DNA of 64,000 bases from Hyphomicrobiales bacterium (GTDB lineage Bacteria; Pseudomonadota; Alphaproteobacteria; Rhizobiales; Rhizobiaceae), in assembly GCA_900473185.1 (NCBI GenBank), contig UCKU01000017.1, positions 185,336 to 249,335 of the forward strand, read 5' to 3'. Position numbers and translations under genes: made by a program. The notes beneath the pieces were generated by a model. It was given only the letters and a program-made list of their open reading frames with translations. It did no database searches and was not told the DNA's origin. Shown one piece after another: positions 10,542 through 18,793 of this stretch (positions within the stretch are counted from its first letter, which is position 1; each line of letters starts with the position of its first letter).

Positions 10542-11401
10542 AGATTGGCCGCGAGGAAATCGGCAAGCGACCGGCTCTCTGTCGAGAGGCGCGGCTTTCC
10601 CCTGACGAGCGCAAGTTCGGATGCCGGCTGCGGATCAAACCCGTCCGCCGCTCCAAGCTGGCGATGTTCCGGCAGGACGGCATCCGATGGCAGCAGGCTG
10701 ATACCGAGGCCGGAAGCGACCGCCGCCTGAACACCCATCAAACCCTGGCTCGTATAGGCGATGCGCCAGCGTCGTCCGCTGCGCTCGATGAAGCGGATCG
10801 CCCGCTCACGGTAGATGCAGCCGACAGGAAAAACGGCAAGCGGGACCGGCTCATCCTTCATCGGCCGGCTCATGCTTTCGACCCAGACCAACTCTTCCTT
10901 CCAACTGGCCAGACAAGCGCCATCACCGGGTTCCCGCTTGATCAGCGCCAGATCGATTTCGCCCGTATCGAGAAGGCGGCGAAGCTCGACGCTCCAGCCG
11001 CTGACGGTGTCGAGCCTTATATGCGGTGAGGCGGCGGAAAAACCGGAGAGAAGATCGATGAGCCGGCGGCCGGCAAAATCCTCGGGAACGCCGAGCCTGA
11101 CGGTCTTCGGCGTAGCGGGCTTGCGCATGACGTCCATCGCCTCTTCTGCCGTCGCCAGCAAGCGTCGGGCATAACTCAAGAGAATTTCGCCCTCCTCCGT
11201 CGTCCGGATGCCACCCGTCGACTTGTCGCGCAGAAGCAGGGTATGGCCGATATTGGCCTCGAGCTTCTTGATCTGCTGGCTGACGGTGGACTGGGTCAGG
11301 TGAACACGCTCAGCCGCCCGCGTGAAGCCGCCGGCATCGACGACCGCTGCGAAGGTTCGGAGAAGATCGAGGTCGAAGGTGAAGCTCATTCGATTTTCCA
11401 C
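10538..11401 (-). CDS. LysR family transcriptional regulator
   Basis: A 287-residue LysR-type regulator. The N-terminal winged HTH (about residues 8-66) shows the family pattern FAAVVDAGGFTRAAERVH and LTQSTVSQQIKKLE. The remainder is a periplasmic-binding-like effector domain. The gene diverges from the HAD hydrolase/aldolase pair across 75 bp, the classic arrangement for a LysR protein controlling its neighbours and itself. The AT-rich gap contains an ATTG...CAAT inverted element that could be part of the operator. The ligand cannot be inferred. Confidence 0.93.
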   Translation of the reverse strand: MENRMSFTFDLDLLRTFAAVVDAGGFTRAAERVHLTQSTVSQQIKKLEANIGHTLLLRDKSTGGIRTTEEGEILLSYARRLLATAEEAMDVMRKPATPKTVRLGVPEDFAGRRLIDLLSGFSAASPHIRLDTVSGWSVELRRLLDTGEIDLALIKREPGDGACLASWKEELVWVESMSRPMKDEPVPLAVFPVGCIYRERAIRFIERSGRRWRIAYTSQGLMGVQAAVASGLGISLLPSDAVLPEHRQLGAADGFDPQPASELALVRGKPRLSTESRSLADFLAANL

Positions 11402-11476
11402 TGCCTGTAATTGTTACATTTAATTTCTCAATGACTCTGTTCTTTGTCAACATGAGGCAAATCATGGAGATGAGAG

Positions 11477-12178
11477 ATGACCCTTCCCGGAAACCGACCA
11501 ACCTGGTTGACCTTCGATTGCTACGGCACGCTGATCCAATGGGATGAGGGCCTGCTTGCTGCCATGGACATGATCCTGTCAGCCAAGGGTGGCGATATCG
11601 ACCAGGCGGCCTTCATTGCCGTCTATGACCGCTACGAGCATGAACTGGAACGACAAAAGCCGCACCGATCCTTCAGCCAAGTCACGGCTCTCGCATTGGA
11701 ACTGGCGATGCAGGAGTTCGGCTTGCCATTCCACACCGCTGATGCCGATCTGCTGACATCCTCTATCGGCCGGATGCCGCCATTCCCGGAAGTGGTGGAA
11801 ACGCTCAGCAGGCTGAAAGCTGCCGGTTTCCGGCTCGCCATTATTTCCAATACGGACGACGCGATCATTGCCGGCAATGTCGCGCAGCTCGGCGGTTTCG
11901 TCGACCGAGTGATCACCGCGGAGCAGGCCGAAGCCTACAAGCCCTCGCCGCAGATCTTCCGGCACGCCTGGAAAACGCTCGGCATCGGCACGGATGACCT
12001 CGTGCATATCTGCGCCAGCCCGCATCTTGACCTTGCCGCCGCGCGAGAACTCGGTTTTCGTGCGATCTGGGTCGATCGTGGCACGGGACGGAAACCGCTC
12101 TGCGACTACCACCCCAACGAGATCGTGCCGACGCTTGACAAGGTGCCCGGTCTATTTGCCGCAAACGGCTGGATGTAA
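11477..12178 (+). CDS. HAD superfamily hydrolase, haloacid dehalogenase type II-like
   Basis: A 233-residue HAD hydrolase. Motif I is FDCYGTL, where the Tyr two residues after the nucleophile Asp is typical of the L-2-haloacid dehalogenase branch. Motif II is IISNTDD, the motif III lysine is in EAYKPSPQIF, and the acidic motif IV lies in the region near CASPHLDLAAARELG, where one acidic position appears as His. It is cotranscribed with the class II aldolase gene 22 bp downstream and divergent from the LysR gene. The substrate may be a small phosphorylated or hydroxy acid rather than a haloacid; this is inference. Confidence 0.85.
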   Translation: MTLPGNRPTWLTFDCYGTLIQWDEGLLAAMDMILSAKGGDIDQAAFIAVYDRYEHELERQKPHRSFSQVTALALELAMQEFGLPFHTADADLLTSSIGRMPPFPEVVETLSRLKAAGFRLAIISNTDDAIIAGNVAQLGGFVDRVITAEQAEAYKPSPQIFRHAWKTLGIGTDDLVHICASPHLDLAAARELGFRAIWVDRGTGRKPLCDYHPNEIVPTLDKVPGLFAANGWM

Positions 12179-12200
12179 TTGACGCGATAGGAGACAAGAC

Positions 12201-12992
12201 ATGGCCCATGAACTGAACCTGGCGAAGGCACAGCCGGCGATATTGCGCAATCTGCCGCTCGATACCGACGAGATCTGGCAGGCGCGTGTCGATCTGGCGG
12301 CGTGCCTTCGAATGGCGGCGCAGCTCGGGCTTGAGGAAGGCATCTGCAACCATTTCTCGGCCGTCGTGCCCGGCCATCCCGATCTCTTTCTCGTCAACAG
12401 GCTCGGCTGGGCCTTTCAGGAGGCGACTGCTTCATCACTGCTGATCTGCGATTTTGACGGCAACGTCGTTGCCGGCGACGGCGTGCCTGAGGCAACCGCC
12501 TTCTTCATCCATGCCCGCCTGCACAAGATGTCGCCGCGCGTCGGTGCGGCCTTCCATACGCATATGCCGAATGCGACGGCGCTGAGCATGATCGAGGGCG
12601 ATCCCTTCGTCTGGGCCGGACAGACGTCACTGAAATTCTATGGCCGCGTCGCCGTCGACGAGAACTATAACGGACTGGCGCTCGATGAACGTGAAGGCGA
12701 CAGGATCGCCGCTGTGCTTGGCGACAAGGACATCCTGTTTATGAAGAACCATGGCGTTATGGTCTGCGCGCCGAATATCGCCGAAGCCTGGGACGATCTC
12801 TACTATCTGGAACGTGCGGCAGAGGTTCAGCTCAAGGCGATGAGCACCGGGCGTTCGCTGATCCCGGTTACCAAAGATATCGCGGAACAGGCGGCAAAGC
12901 AGATGCGTGAAGGCGATCCGGAGAGTGCGCGCCTGCATCTCGAAAGCGTCAGGCGCGTTCTCGATCGGCAGGCGCCCGAATATCGGACCTAG
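12201..12992 (+). CDS. Class II aldolase/adducin family protein
   Basis: A 263-residue protein of the class II aldolase/adducin fold, the family of fuculose- and ribulose-phosphate aldolases and epimerases. Zinc ligands are visible as His119 and His121 (FHTHMPNA) and His184 (KNHGVM). An ATG with GGAGA upstream gives the start. It follows the HAD hydrolase in a short operon opposite a LysR regulator. Together the pair could process a sugar or hydroxy-acid intermediate, but no substrate can be assigned from sequence. Confidence 0.88.
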   Translation: MAHELNLAKAQPAILRNLPLDTDEIWQARVDLAACLRMAAQLGLEEGICNHFSAVVPGHPDLFLVNRLGWAFQEATASSLLICDFDGNVVAGDGVPEATAFFIHARLHKMSPRVGAAFHTHMPNATALSMIEGDPFVWAGQTSLKFYGRVAVDENYNGLALDEREGDRIAAVLGDKDILFMKNHGVMVCAPNIAEAWDDLYYLERAAEVQLKAMSTGRSLIPVTKDIAEQAAKQMREGDPESARLHLESVRRVLDRQAPEYRT

Positions 12993-12999
12993 ACCTCGC

Positions 13000-14157
13000 C
13001 TATTTCAGCCATATGCCGATGCGCTCTACCGCTTCGGCGATCTCGGCTTCTGAACCGGCATAGGACATGCGGAGCGTACGCGGTCCTTCAACCGGATCGA
13101 AATCGAGGCCGGGTGTCGCGGCGACATTGATTTCCGCCAGCATCCGGCGCGCGAAGTCCATGCTATCATTGGTGAAGCGCGATACGTCGACATAGGCGTA
13201 GAAGGCGCCATCCATGGGCGACGCCGGCGCAAGGCCGATCTTCGGCAGCCGGTCGAGCAGCAGGTCGCGATTAGCGGCATAACTTGCCTTGACGCGATCC
13301 AGCTCCTCGGCAGCACCGAGCGCTGCTGTGGCTGCGATCTGCGAAAGCTCCGGCGGCGAAATATAGAGGCTCTGGGCGACGCGCTCGATCGGGCGCACCA
13401 GCCGCTCAGGCAGCACCATCCAGCCGATGCGCCAGCCGGTCATGCAATAGTATTTAGAGAAGGAGTTGATGACGATCGCCTCGTCCGTCAGCTCCAGCGC
13501 GCTCGTCTCTTCGCCTGCGAAGGTGAGGCCGTGATAGATCTCGTCGGAGATGAAGGCGATGTCATTGGCATCGCAATAGGCGGCAAGCGCCTTCAGGCCT
13601 TCGCGGCCGGTCACCGTGCCGGTCGGATTTGCAGGGCTTGCAAGCAGCACGCCCTTCAGCTTCACGCCCTTTTCCTTCTGGATCGCTTCCAGGCTGTCGG
13701 GCGTCAGCGTGAAATGCGTTTCTGATGTGACAGGCACTTCGACCACATTGAGGCCGAGGGCACCGAGGATGTTGCGATAGGCAGGATAGCCTGGCCGGGC
13801 AATGGCGACCGCATCGCCGGCATCAAAAAGCGACAGGAAGGCGAGATTGAAGGCCGCCGACGAGCCGGTTGTGATGGCAATGCGGACGGGATCGATCTCG
13901 AGGCCGTGGCGATCGCGATAGTGCCAGGCGAGCGCATGTTTCAGCCGCGCCGTGCCGAGCGCATCCGTATAGCCGATCCGCCCTTCGGCGAGCGCTGAGC
14001 GGGCGGCCTCAAGGGCTGCCTCGGGTGCGGGATGCGAGGGCTGGCCGACGGCCATGGAAATGACGGGGTGACCGCCTGCCCGTCTCTTCGTCGCTTCGGC
14101 CAGAACATCCATGGCGTGGAATGGTTCGACTTCGCTGCGTTTCGATATGGAAAACAC
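13000..14157 (-). CDS. Class I/II pyridoxal-phosphate aminotransferase
   Basis: A 385-residue fold-type I aminotransferase. PLP lysine K235 sits in NSFSKYYCMTGWRIGW; VGQPSHPAP, SPANPTGT and the C-terminal Arg segment RMSYAG are also present. The open frame continues upstream to 14343, but that would overlap the start of the divergent DsbA-like gene. The GTG at 14157 has AGGA seven bases before it and gives the usual family N-terminus (FSISKRSEVEPFHAMDVL). It converges on the aldolase gene with only 7 bp between the stops. Substrate not determinable. Confidence 0.88.
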   Translation of the reverse strand: MFSISKRSEVEPFHAMDVLAEATKRRAGGHPVISMAVGQPSHPAPEAALEAARSALAEGRIGYTDALGTARLKHALAWHYRDRHGLEIDPVRIAITTGSSAAFNLAFLSLFDAGDAVAIARPGYPAYRNILGALGLNVVEVPVTSETHFTLTPDSLEAIQKEKGVKLKGVLLASPANPTGTVTGREGLKALAAYCDANDIAFISDEIYHGLTFAGEETSALELTDEAIVINSFSKYYCMTGWRIGWMVLPERLVRPIERVAQSLYISPPELSQIAATAALGAAEELDRVKASYAANRDLLLDRLPKIGLAPASPMDGAFYAYVDVSRFTNDSMDFARRMLAEINVAATPGLDFDPVEGPRTLRMSYAGSEAEIAEAVERIGIWLK

Positions 14158-14363
14158 GATCACTTCCTGCCTGGCTTCAGATAAAGGCCAGACAATTGCC
14201 GCAATAATCGGCTCATCACAATCCCGCGAGGGCTTGGATCGGAGGAAAATTCCTGTTTGATGGCGGCCCGACGCGCCGTAATTTGATGCGGACGCATCCA
14301 AGCCCATTAACCCGGCGATGGTATTTTTCGTTCGAAAACCCATCAGCCGACGACGAGGATACC

Positions 14364-15122
14364 ATGGCCTTCTTCTCCAAAACGCTCACCGCGCTGGCGC
14401 TTGCAGCCTCCATCGCCCTTCCGGCTCAGGCATTTGCATTCGACGACCAGCAGAAGAAGGAACTGGGTGAATTCATCAAGCAGTATCTGATCGAAAATCC
14501 GGAGATCATGCTCGAGGTGCAGGATGCGCTGCAGAAAAAGCAGCAGATGGCCCAGCAGGTGAAAGCCACCATGGCCATCGAGAACAATACCGACGGCATC
14601 TTCGATTCCAAGAATGACGTGACGCTCGGCAACCCGAAGGGCGATGTCACCGTCGTCGAGTTCTTCGACTATAACTGCACCTATTGCCGTCACGCTCTCC
14701 CCGACATGCAGGCGCTCCTGAAGAAGGACAAGAATGTGCGCTTCGTGCTGAAGGAGTTCCCGATTCTCGGACCGGATTCGGTCGCGGCACATCGCGTGGC
14801 GGATGCCTTCCGCCGGCTTGCGCCCGATAAGTACAGCGATTTCCACGTCGCGCTGCTCGGCAGCGACGGCCGCGCCTCCGAGGACACCGCAATCCAGGTC
14901 GCCTCCTCTCTCGGTGTCAGCGAAGACAAGATCCGCGCGGAGATGAAAAAGAGCCCGAACGATGACATCGTGCAGGCGACCTATCAGCTCGCCGCCAATC
15001 TCGGCATCAGCGGTACACCGTCTTATGTGATCGGCAACGAAATGGTGCCCGGCGCCGTCGGCATCAACGATCTCGAAGCCAAGGTTAAGAATATGCGGGC
15101 CTGCGGCAAGACGAGCTGCTAA
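14364..15122 (+). CDS. DsbA family thiol oxidoreductase, exported
   Basis: A 252-residue periplasmic thioredoxin-fold protein. A signal peptide (MAFFSKTLTALALAASIAL..AQA) is followed by a helical Com1-like N-terminal segment, then the DsbA-type domain with active site C105-T-Y-C108 and a cis-Pro loop in GTPSYV. This family supports disulfide-bond formation in envelope proteins, or acts as an isomerase in Com1/ScsC-like relatives. Upstream in-frame extension to 14283 is rejected because the signal peptide starts exactly at this ATG. No DsbB gene is adjacent. Confidence 0.9.
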   Translation: MAFFSKTLTALALAASIALPAQAFAFDDQQKKELGEFIKQYLIENPEIMLEVQDALQKKQQMAQQVKATMAIENNTDGIFDSKNDVTLGNPKGDVTVVEFFDYNCTYCRHALPDMQALLKKDKNVRFVLKEFPILGPDSVAAHRVADAFRRLAPDKYSDFHVALLGSDGRASEDTAIQVASSLGVSEDKIRAEMKKSPNDDIVQATYQLAANLGISGTPSYVIGNEMVPGAVGINDLEAKVKNMRACGKTSC

Positions 15123-15193
15123 CCGCCTGATTGCGCGGAGCCTGAGACTTCTGGCGTCGGGTAATCCAATTCGATTCGTATGCATGACCTCCC

Positions 15194-15268
15194 GAACGTC
15201 AGTGCGCGGAACTCTGACGTTCTGCGGGCGGAATACCTCGGCTTGCCTCAAGCCGGCCGAGGTATTCG
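15194..15268. other. Two adjacent hairpins after the dsbA-like gene
   Basis: GAACGTCAG (15194-15202) and CTGACGTTC (15214-15222) form a perfect 9-bp stem. Immediately downstream, AATACCTCGGCTTG pairs with CAAGCC..GAGGTATT (15233-15266) with a short bulge. Neither has a T-run. They may end the dsbA-like transcript or belong to the leader of the next operon. Confidence 0.5.
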
Positions 15269-15308
15269 GTCGACGGCTCGGTTGGGGGCCTTGAGACAAG
15301 TCATCGCC

Positions 15309-15377
15309 TGAAAGCTAGTTGAAAGCTTCAACCTCATAGAAAAGGGCCGCATCGTGGAGGAGACACGGTCAAGGTGA
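15309..15377 (+). promoter_or_regulatory. Promoter/leader module of the first binding-protein gene
   Basis: Direct repeats TGAAAG at 15309 and 15320 are exactly 11 bp apart, with a possible -10 (CATAGA) about nine bases on. At 15351-15369, ATCGTG and CACGGT pair around the loop GAGGAGA. The same stretch can be read as GTG-GAG-GAG-ACA-CGG-TCA-AGG-TGA, a seven-codon frame. All these elements recur at the same spacing before the second binding-protein gene. An 11-bp repeat period is usual for OmpR/PhoB-family sites; binding here is inferred. Confidence 0.6.
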
Positions 15378-15417
15378 CGAGACGACGATGCGTTTGGACC
15401 ATAAGGAGGAGATTTCC

Positions 15418-16431
15418 ATGCGTTCTTCACGCAGCCTTTTTCACACCGTCGCTTTTTCCGCTCTTCTTGCCGCGTCATCCTTTGTTGCGAGCAGCGCAAG
15501 CGCAGCCGACAAGATCACCATCATGGTCGGCGGCTATGAGAAGCAGATCTATCTGCCCGCCAAGCTCGCCGAATCGCTCGGCTACTTCAAGGACGAAGGG
15601 CTCGACGTCGAGCTGCTGAACGAAGCGGCCGGCGTCGATGCCGAAAACCAGCTTCTGGCCGGCGCCGTCCAGGGCGTCGTCGGCTTCTACGACCATTGCG
15701 TTGACCTGCAGGCCAAGGGCAAGTTCGTCGAATCCATCGTCCAGTTCAGCCAGGCACCGGGCGAAGTCGAGATGGTTTCGAGCAAGCATCCGGAGATCAA
15801 GTCGCCGGTCGATTTCAAGGGCAAGAGTCTCGGCGTCACCGGTCTCGGCTCGTCCACCAACTTCCTCACCCTCTTCATGGCATCCAAGGCCGGCTTGCAG
15901 CCGGGCGACGTCGTCACCGTTCCGGTCGGCGCCGGCGGCACCTTCATCGCCGCGATGCAGCAGGACCAGATCCAGGCCGGCATGACGACCGAGCCGACGA
16001 TCTCGCGCTTGGTCAAGACCGGCGAGGCAAGCGTTCTCGTCGACATGCGCACCGTGGAAGCAACCCGCCAGGCACTCGGCGGCACCTACCCGGCTGCCTC
16101 GCTCTACATGGAAACCGCCTGGGTCGATGCGCATAAGGACGAGGCTCAGAAACTCGCCAACGCCTTCGTCAAGACGCTGAAATACATCAACACGCATTCT
16201 GCCGCCGATATCGCCGACAAGATGCCGAAGGATTTCTACGTCGGTGACAAGGACGGCTACATCAAGGCTCTCGACGAGGGCAAGGGCATGTTCACGTCAG
16301 ACGGCGTCATGCCGGAAGACGGTCCCAAGACCGTGCTTGCCGTGCTCTCGGAGTTCTCCAAGAACGTCAAGGGCAAGCAGATCGACCTTTCCAAGACCTA
16401 TACGACGGAATTCGTCAAGAACGTCAAGTAA
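15418..16431 (+). CDS. ABC transporter substrate-binding protein, NitT/TauT (NMT1/THI5-like) type, copy 1
   Basis: A 337-residue exported binding protein. A signal peptide (LFHTVAFSALLAASSFVASSASA) precedes a two-lobe NMT1/THI5-like domain starting ITIMVGGYEKQIYLPAKLA. Family members bind taurine, sulfonates, nitrate, thiamine precursors or other small anions and heterocycles; the ligand here is not evident. The ATG at 15418 has AAGGAGGA close upstream and is preferred to an in-frame ATG 30 bp earlier. It is the first gene of an operon with an ATPase and a permease. A near-identical paralogue lies at 18794. Confidence 0.93.
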   Translation: MRSSRSLFHTVAFSALLAASSFVASSASAADKITIMVGGYEKQIYLPAKLAESLGYFKDEGLDVELLNEAAGVDAENQLLAGAVQGVVGFYDHCVDLQAKGKFVESIVQFSQAPGEVEMVSSKHPEIKSPVDFKGKSLGVTGLGSSTNFLTLFMASKAGLQPGDVVTVPVGAGGTFIAAMQQDQIQAGMTTEPTISRLVKTGEASVLVDMRTVEATRQALGGTYPAASLYMETAWVDAHKDEAQKLANAFVKTLKYINTHSAADIADKMPKDFYVGDKDGYIKALDEGKGMFTSDGVMPEDGPKTVLAVLSEFSKNVKGKQIDLSKTYTTEFVKNVK

Positions 16432-16436
16432 GGCCG

Positions 16437-16470
16437 CCGCGCCGCTTCCGGCTCAGATCGGAAGCGGCGT
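16437..16470. other. Hairpin between binding-protein and ATPase genes
   Basis: CGCCGCTTCCG and CGGAAGCGGCG are inverted repeats separated by eight bases, just after the binding-protein stop, with no T-run. Such intercistronic stems often protect a highly expressed binding-protein mRNA. A related but longer stem follows the paralogous gene at 19818. Confidence 0.65.
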
Positions 16471-16527
16471 CCGTTCGATCATGGGCATCGCGTGCACGCG
16501 CCCTGAAAGCACGCCTCAGGTTTCACC

Positions 16528-17346
16528 ATGCAACAGGACAATAACCAGATTCCGGCGATCGAGCTGATCAATGTCAGCCGTCGTTTCGTCTCGCCGACCG
16601 GCAAGTCGCTGACGGCCTTGCGTGATTTCAACATGACGGTTGCCCGCGGCGAGTTCGTCGCCGTCGTCGGCCCGACCGGCTGCGGCAAGTCGACGACGCT
16701 CAATCTCGTGACGGGCCTCGCCCGCCCCTCGGCTGGCGAAGTTCGCCTGATGGGTGGACCGATCACCGGCATCGATCCGCGTGTCGGCTTTGCCTTCCAG
16801 ACCGACGCGCTCTTTCCCTGGAAGAATGTTATCGAGAACGTCATGGCCGGCCCGTTGTTTCGCGGCAAATCGCACACCGAGGCAGAAAAAAGCGCCCGCG
16901 ACTGGCTCGCCCGCGTCGGACTTTCGAAATTCCTCCATCACTACCCCCATCAGCTGTCGGGCGGCATGCGCAAGCGCGTCTCGCTGGCGCAGACCTTCAT
17001 CAACGAGCCGGAAATCCTGCTGATGGACGAGCCCTTCTCGGCGCTCGACGTGCAGACCCGCACAGTCATGCATGAAGAACTGTTAAAGCTCTGGGCAGAA
17101 CGCAAGGCGTCGGTGGTTTTCGTCACCCACGATCTTGAAGAGGCGGTGGCGCTTGCCGACAAGGTCTACGTGCTGACTGCCGGTCCCGCCACGGTCAAAT
17201 CGGTCTATCCGATCGACCTGCCGCGCCCCCGCATCGTATCGGAGATCCGCTACGAGCAAAGCTTCATCAATTATTGCAAGACGATCTGGGAGGACCTGCG
17301 CGAGGAGGTCGAAACCAGCTACCGCCGCGCAAGCGAAGCGGCCTGA
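16528..17346 (+). CDS. ABC transporter ATP-binding protein, NitT/TauT type
   Basis: A 272-residue ATPase subunit. Walker A GPTGCGKST is at residues 48-56, the signature LSGGMRKRV follows, then Walker B ILLMDEPF and the H-loop VTHDLEEA. It is similar in length to TauB/SsuB-type subunits and would energise import through the downstream permease. It lies 96 bp after the binding-protein gene and 11 bp before the permease. The second binding protein has no ATPase of its own, so this subunit may serve both. Confidence 0.95.
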   Translation: MQQDNNQIPAIELINVSRRFVSPTGKSLTALRDFNMTVARGEFVAVVGPTGCGKSTTLNLVTGLARPSAGEVRLMGGPITGIDPRVGFAFQTDALFPWKNVIENVMAGPLFRGKSHTEAEKSARDWLARVGLSKFLHHYPHQLSGGMRKRVSLAQTFINEPEILLMDEPFSALDVQTRTVMHEELLKLWAERKASVVFVTHDLEEAVALADKVYVLTAGPATVKSVYPIDLPRPRIVSEIRYEQSFINYCKTIWEDLREEVETSYRRASEAA

Positions 17347-17357
17347 GGGAGGATATC

Positions 17358-18239
17358 ATGGCAAACACCACTTTCGAGACGAGGTCGGCCGCAATGTTCC
17401 GTCCGGGCACATCAGATGCCGAAATCGAAGCCTCGGCGCTGAAGGCCATACGCCGGCGCAATGTGTTGGTACGCTTCTGGCAGATCGCCATCCTGGTCTT
17501 CGTGATCGGCATGTGGGAACTCTCCTCCAACATGCAGTGGATCGATCCCTTCTTCTATTCGAGCCCGAGCGGCGTCATCGCACGTCTCTATGAATGGGCA
17601 ACGGAAGGTACCACCGAAGGATCGCTCTGGTACAACCTCTGGGTTACGATGGAAGAAGCGCTGATCGGCTTCTTCGCGGGCTCCATTACCGGCGTTTTTG
17701 TCGGCATCGGGCTCGGACGCAACCGCTTCCTGTCGGACATCTTCTCCGTCTATATCAAGGCGATCAATTCGATCCCGCGCGTCGTGCTTGCGCCGATCTT
17801 CATCATGATCATGGGCCTCGGCCTGCCGTCGAAAGTAGCGCTCGCCTTCATCATGGTCTTCTTCGTCGTCTTTGCGAACGCCTTCCAGGGCGTGCGCGAG
17901 GCCGACCGAAACATGATCGCCAACGCCCGCATTCTCGGCGCCTCCGACTGGCAGGTGACCCGCACCGTCGTCATTCCCTCGGCCATGAGTTGGATCTTTG
18001 CGAGCCTGCATGTCTCCTTCGGCTTTGCGATTATCGGCGCGATCGTCGGCGAATTCGTCGGCGCCCGCTTCGGCATCGGCCAGCTGATCTCGATCGCCAA
18101 GGGCACGTTCGACGCCGCCGGCATGTTTGCGGCGATCCTCCTCGTGATGGTCGTGACCCTGTTTGCCGAGTTCATCATGACGCTGATCGAGAATCGTCTT
18201 GCGAAATGGCGCCCGCAACAACACATGGACACGCAATAA
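17358..18239 (+). CDS. ABC transporter permease, NitT/TauT type
   Basis: A 293-residue inner-membrane permease with about six hydrophobic segments. The BPD_transp_1 EAA loop is clear: READRNMIANARILGASDW followed by VIPSAMSWIF, which docks on the ATPase. The start at 17358 has GAGGGAGGA upstream; an earlier in-frame start would overlap the ATPase gene. It completes the three-gene operon and is followed by a strong terminator. A 150-bp copy of the EAA-loop region survives as a remnant at 19857-20009. Confidence 0.95.
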   Translation: MANTTFETRSAAMFRPGTSDAEIEASALKAIRRRNVLVRFWQIAILVFVIGMWELSSNMQWIDPFFYSSPSGVIARLYEWATEGTTEGSLWYNLWVTMEEALIGFFAGSITGVFVGIGLGRNRFLSDIFSVYIKAINSIPRVVLAPIFIMIMGLGLPSKVALAFIMVFFVVFANAFQGVREADRNMIANARILGASDWQVTRTVVIPSAMSWIFASLHVSFGFAIIGAIVGEFVGARFGIGQLISIAKGTFDAAGMFAAILLVMVVTLFAEFIMTLIENRLAKWRPQQHMDTQ

Positions 18240-18270
18240 TCGGATTGATCGCCTCCCAAGCAAGATCGAC

Positions 18271-18308
18271 AAGAAGGCCGGGCAATCAATTGCCCGGCCT
18301 TCTTGTCT
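18271..18308 (+). terminator. Rho-independent terminator of the ABC operon
   Basis: AAGAAGGCCGGGCAAT pairs perfectly with ATTGCCCGGCCTTCTT around two bases, about 30 bp after the permease stop. The tail (GTCTC) is short of T, but the A/T-rich stem ends give a T-tract on either strand. Confidence 0.75.
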
Positions 18309-18686
18309 CAGATATGGGAGCGTCAGATCTCTCCATCTTTGTCACAGTATTGCGCCGAGACCGACCTTGATCCCGGCGGGCAGCCGGAACCATCGAGAAC
18401 GATGGAGAGGTGCCTGGTCTGGCTGTGCGGCGTCAAATGACGCAACCTGCGTCAACTCCCTCAGCAGGCCCGTCCGTCTTCTTCCATTTTCTTCACATAT
18501 GAGCAGCGCCCAAAGGATTTCTCCACACCTGTTGCAATGGATATCCCGCCGGATTTTGGTCGACATCACTCAAAAATTCGCCGCCGTCGAATATAGGGAA
18601 AGCCCGAACCGAGCCTTCCCCGCAACGCATCTCAAAACGCCAACGCGCCCGTCAATCGGTATTGTTTACGAATTTGTAAAGAAACC
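18309..18686. other. Gene-free stretch before the second promoter module
   Basis: About 380 bp between the ABC operon terminator and the TGAAAG repeats of the second binding-protein gene. No credible gene, RNA or repeat is seen. It is not obviously similar to the upstream flank of the first copy, so the duplicated segment appears to begin near the TGAAAG repeats. Confidence 0.5.
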
Positions 18687-18755
18687 TGAAAGCTTGCTGA
18701 AAGGTTCGGCGCTCTACGCAAGAGGTGCATCGTGGAGGAGACACGATCAACGTGA
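18687..18755 (+). promoter_or_regulatory. Promoter/leader module of the second binding-protein gene
   Basis: Direct repeats TGAAAG at 18687 and 18698 (11 bp apart) lie in a 23-bp block that differs from the first copy at only three positions. Exactly as in copy 1, 25 bases separate the second repeat from the hairpin ATCGTG-GAGGAGA-CACGAT (18729-18747), here fully Watson-Crick. The stem again contains a seven-codon frame GTG-GAG-GAG-ACA-CGA-TCA-ACG-TGA. Sequence around the box has diverged while the box and stem have not, which suggests both are functional. Confidence 0.6.
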
Positions 18756-18793
18756 GACGGAAGCGATGTAAATCATCCCACTCGGAGGAGACT

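Noticed and set aside
15142..15180. CTGAGA upstream of the ABC operon, considered as a TPP (thiamine) riboswitch
   Set aside because: The other conserved TPP elements (ACCTGATCTGG, TAATGCCAGCG, GGGA) are absent; only the hexamer matches.
18766..18771. ATG-TAA start-stop pair before the second binding-protein gene
   Set aside because: Not shared with copy 1, where the same ATG reads through in frame; likely chance.
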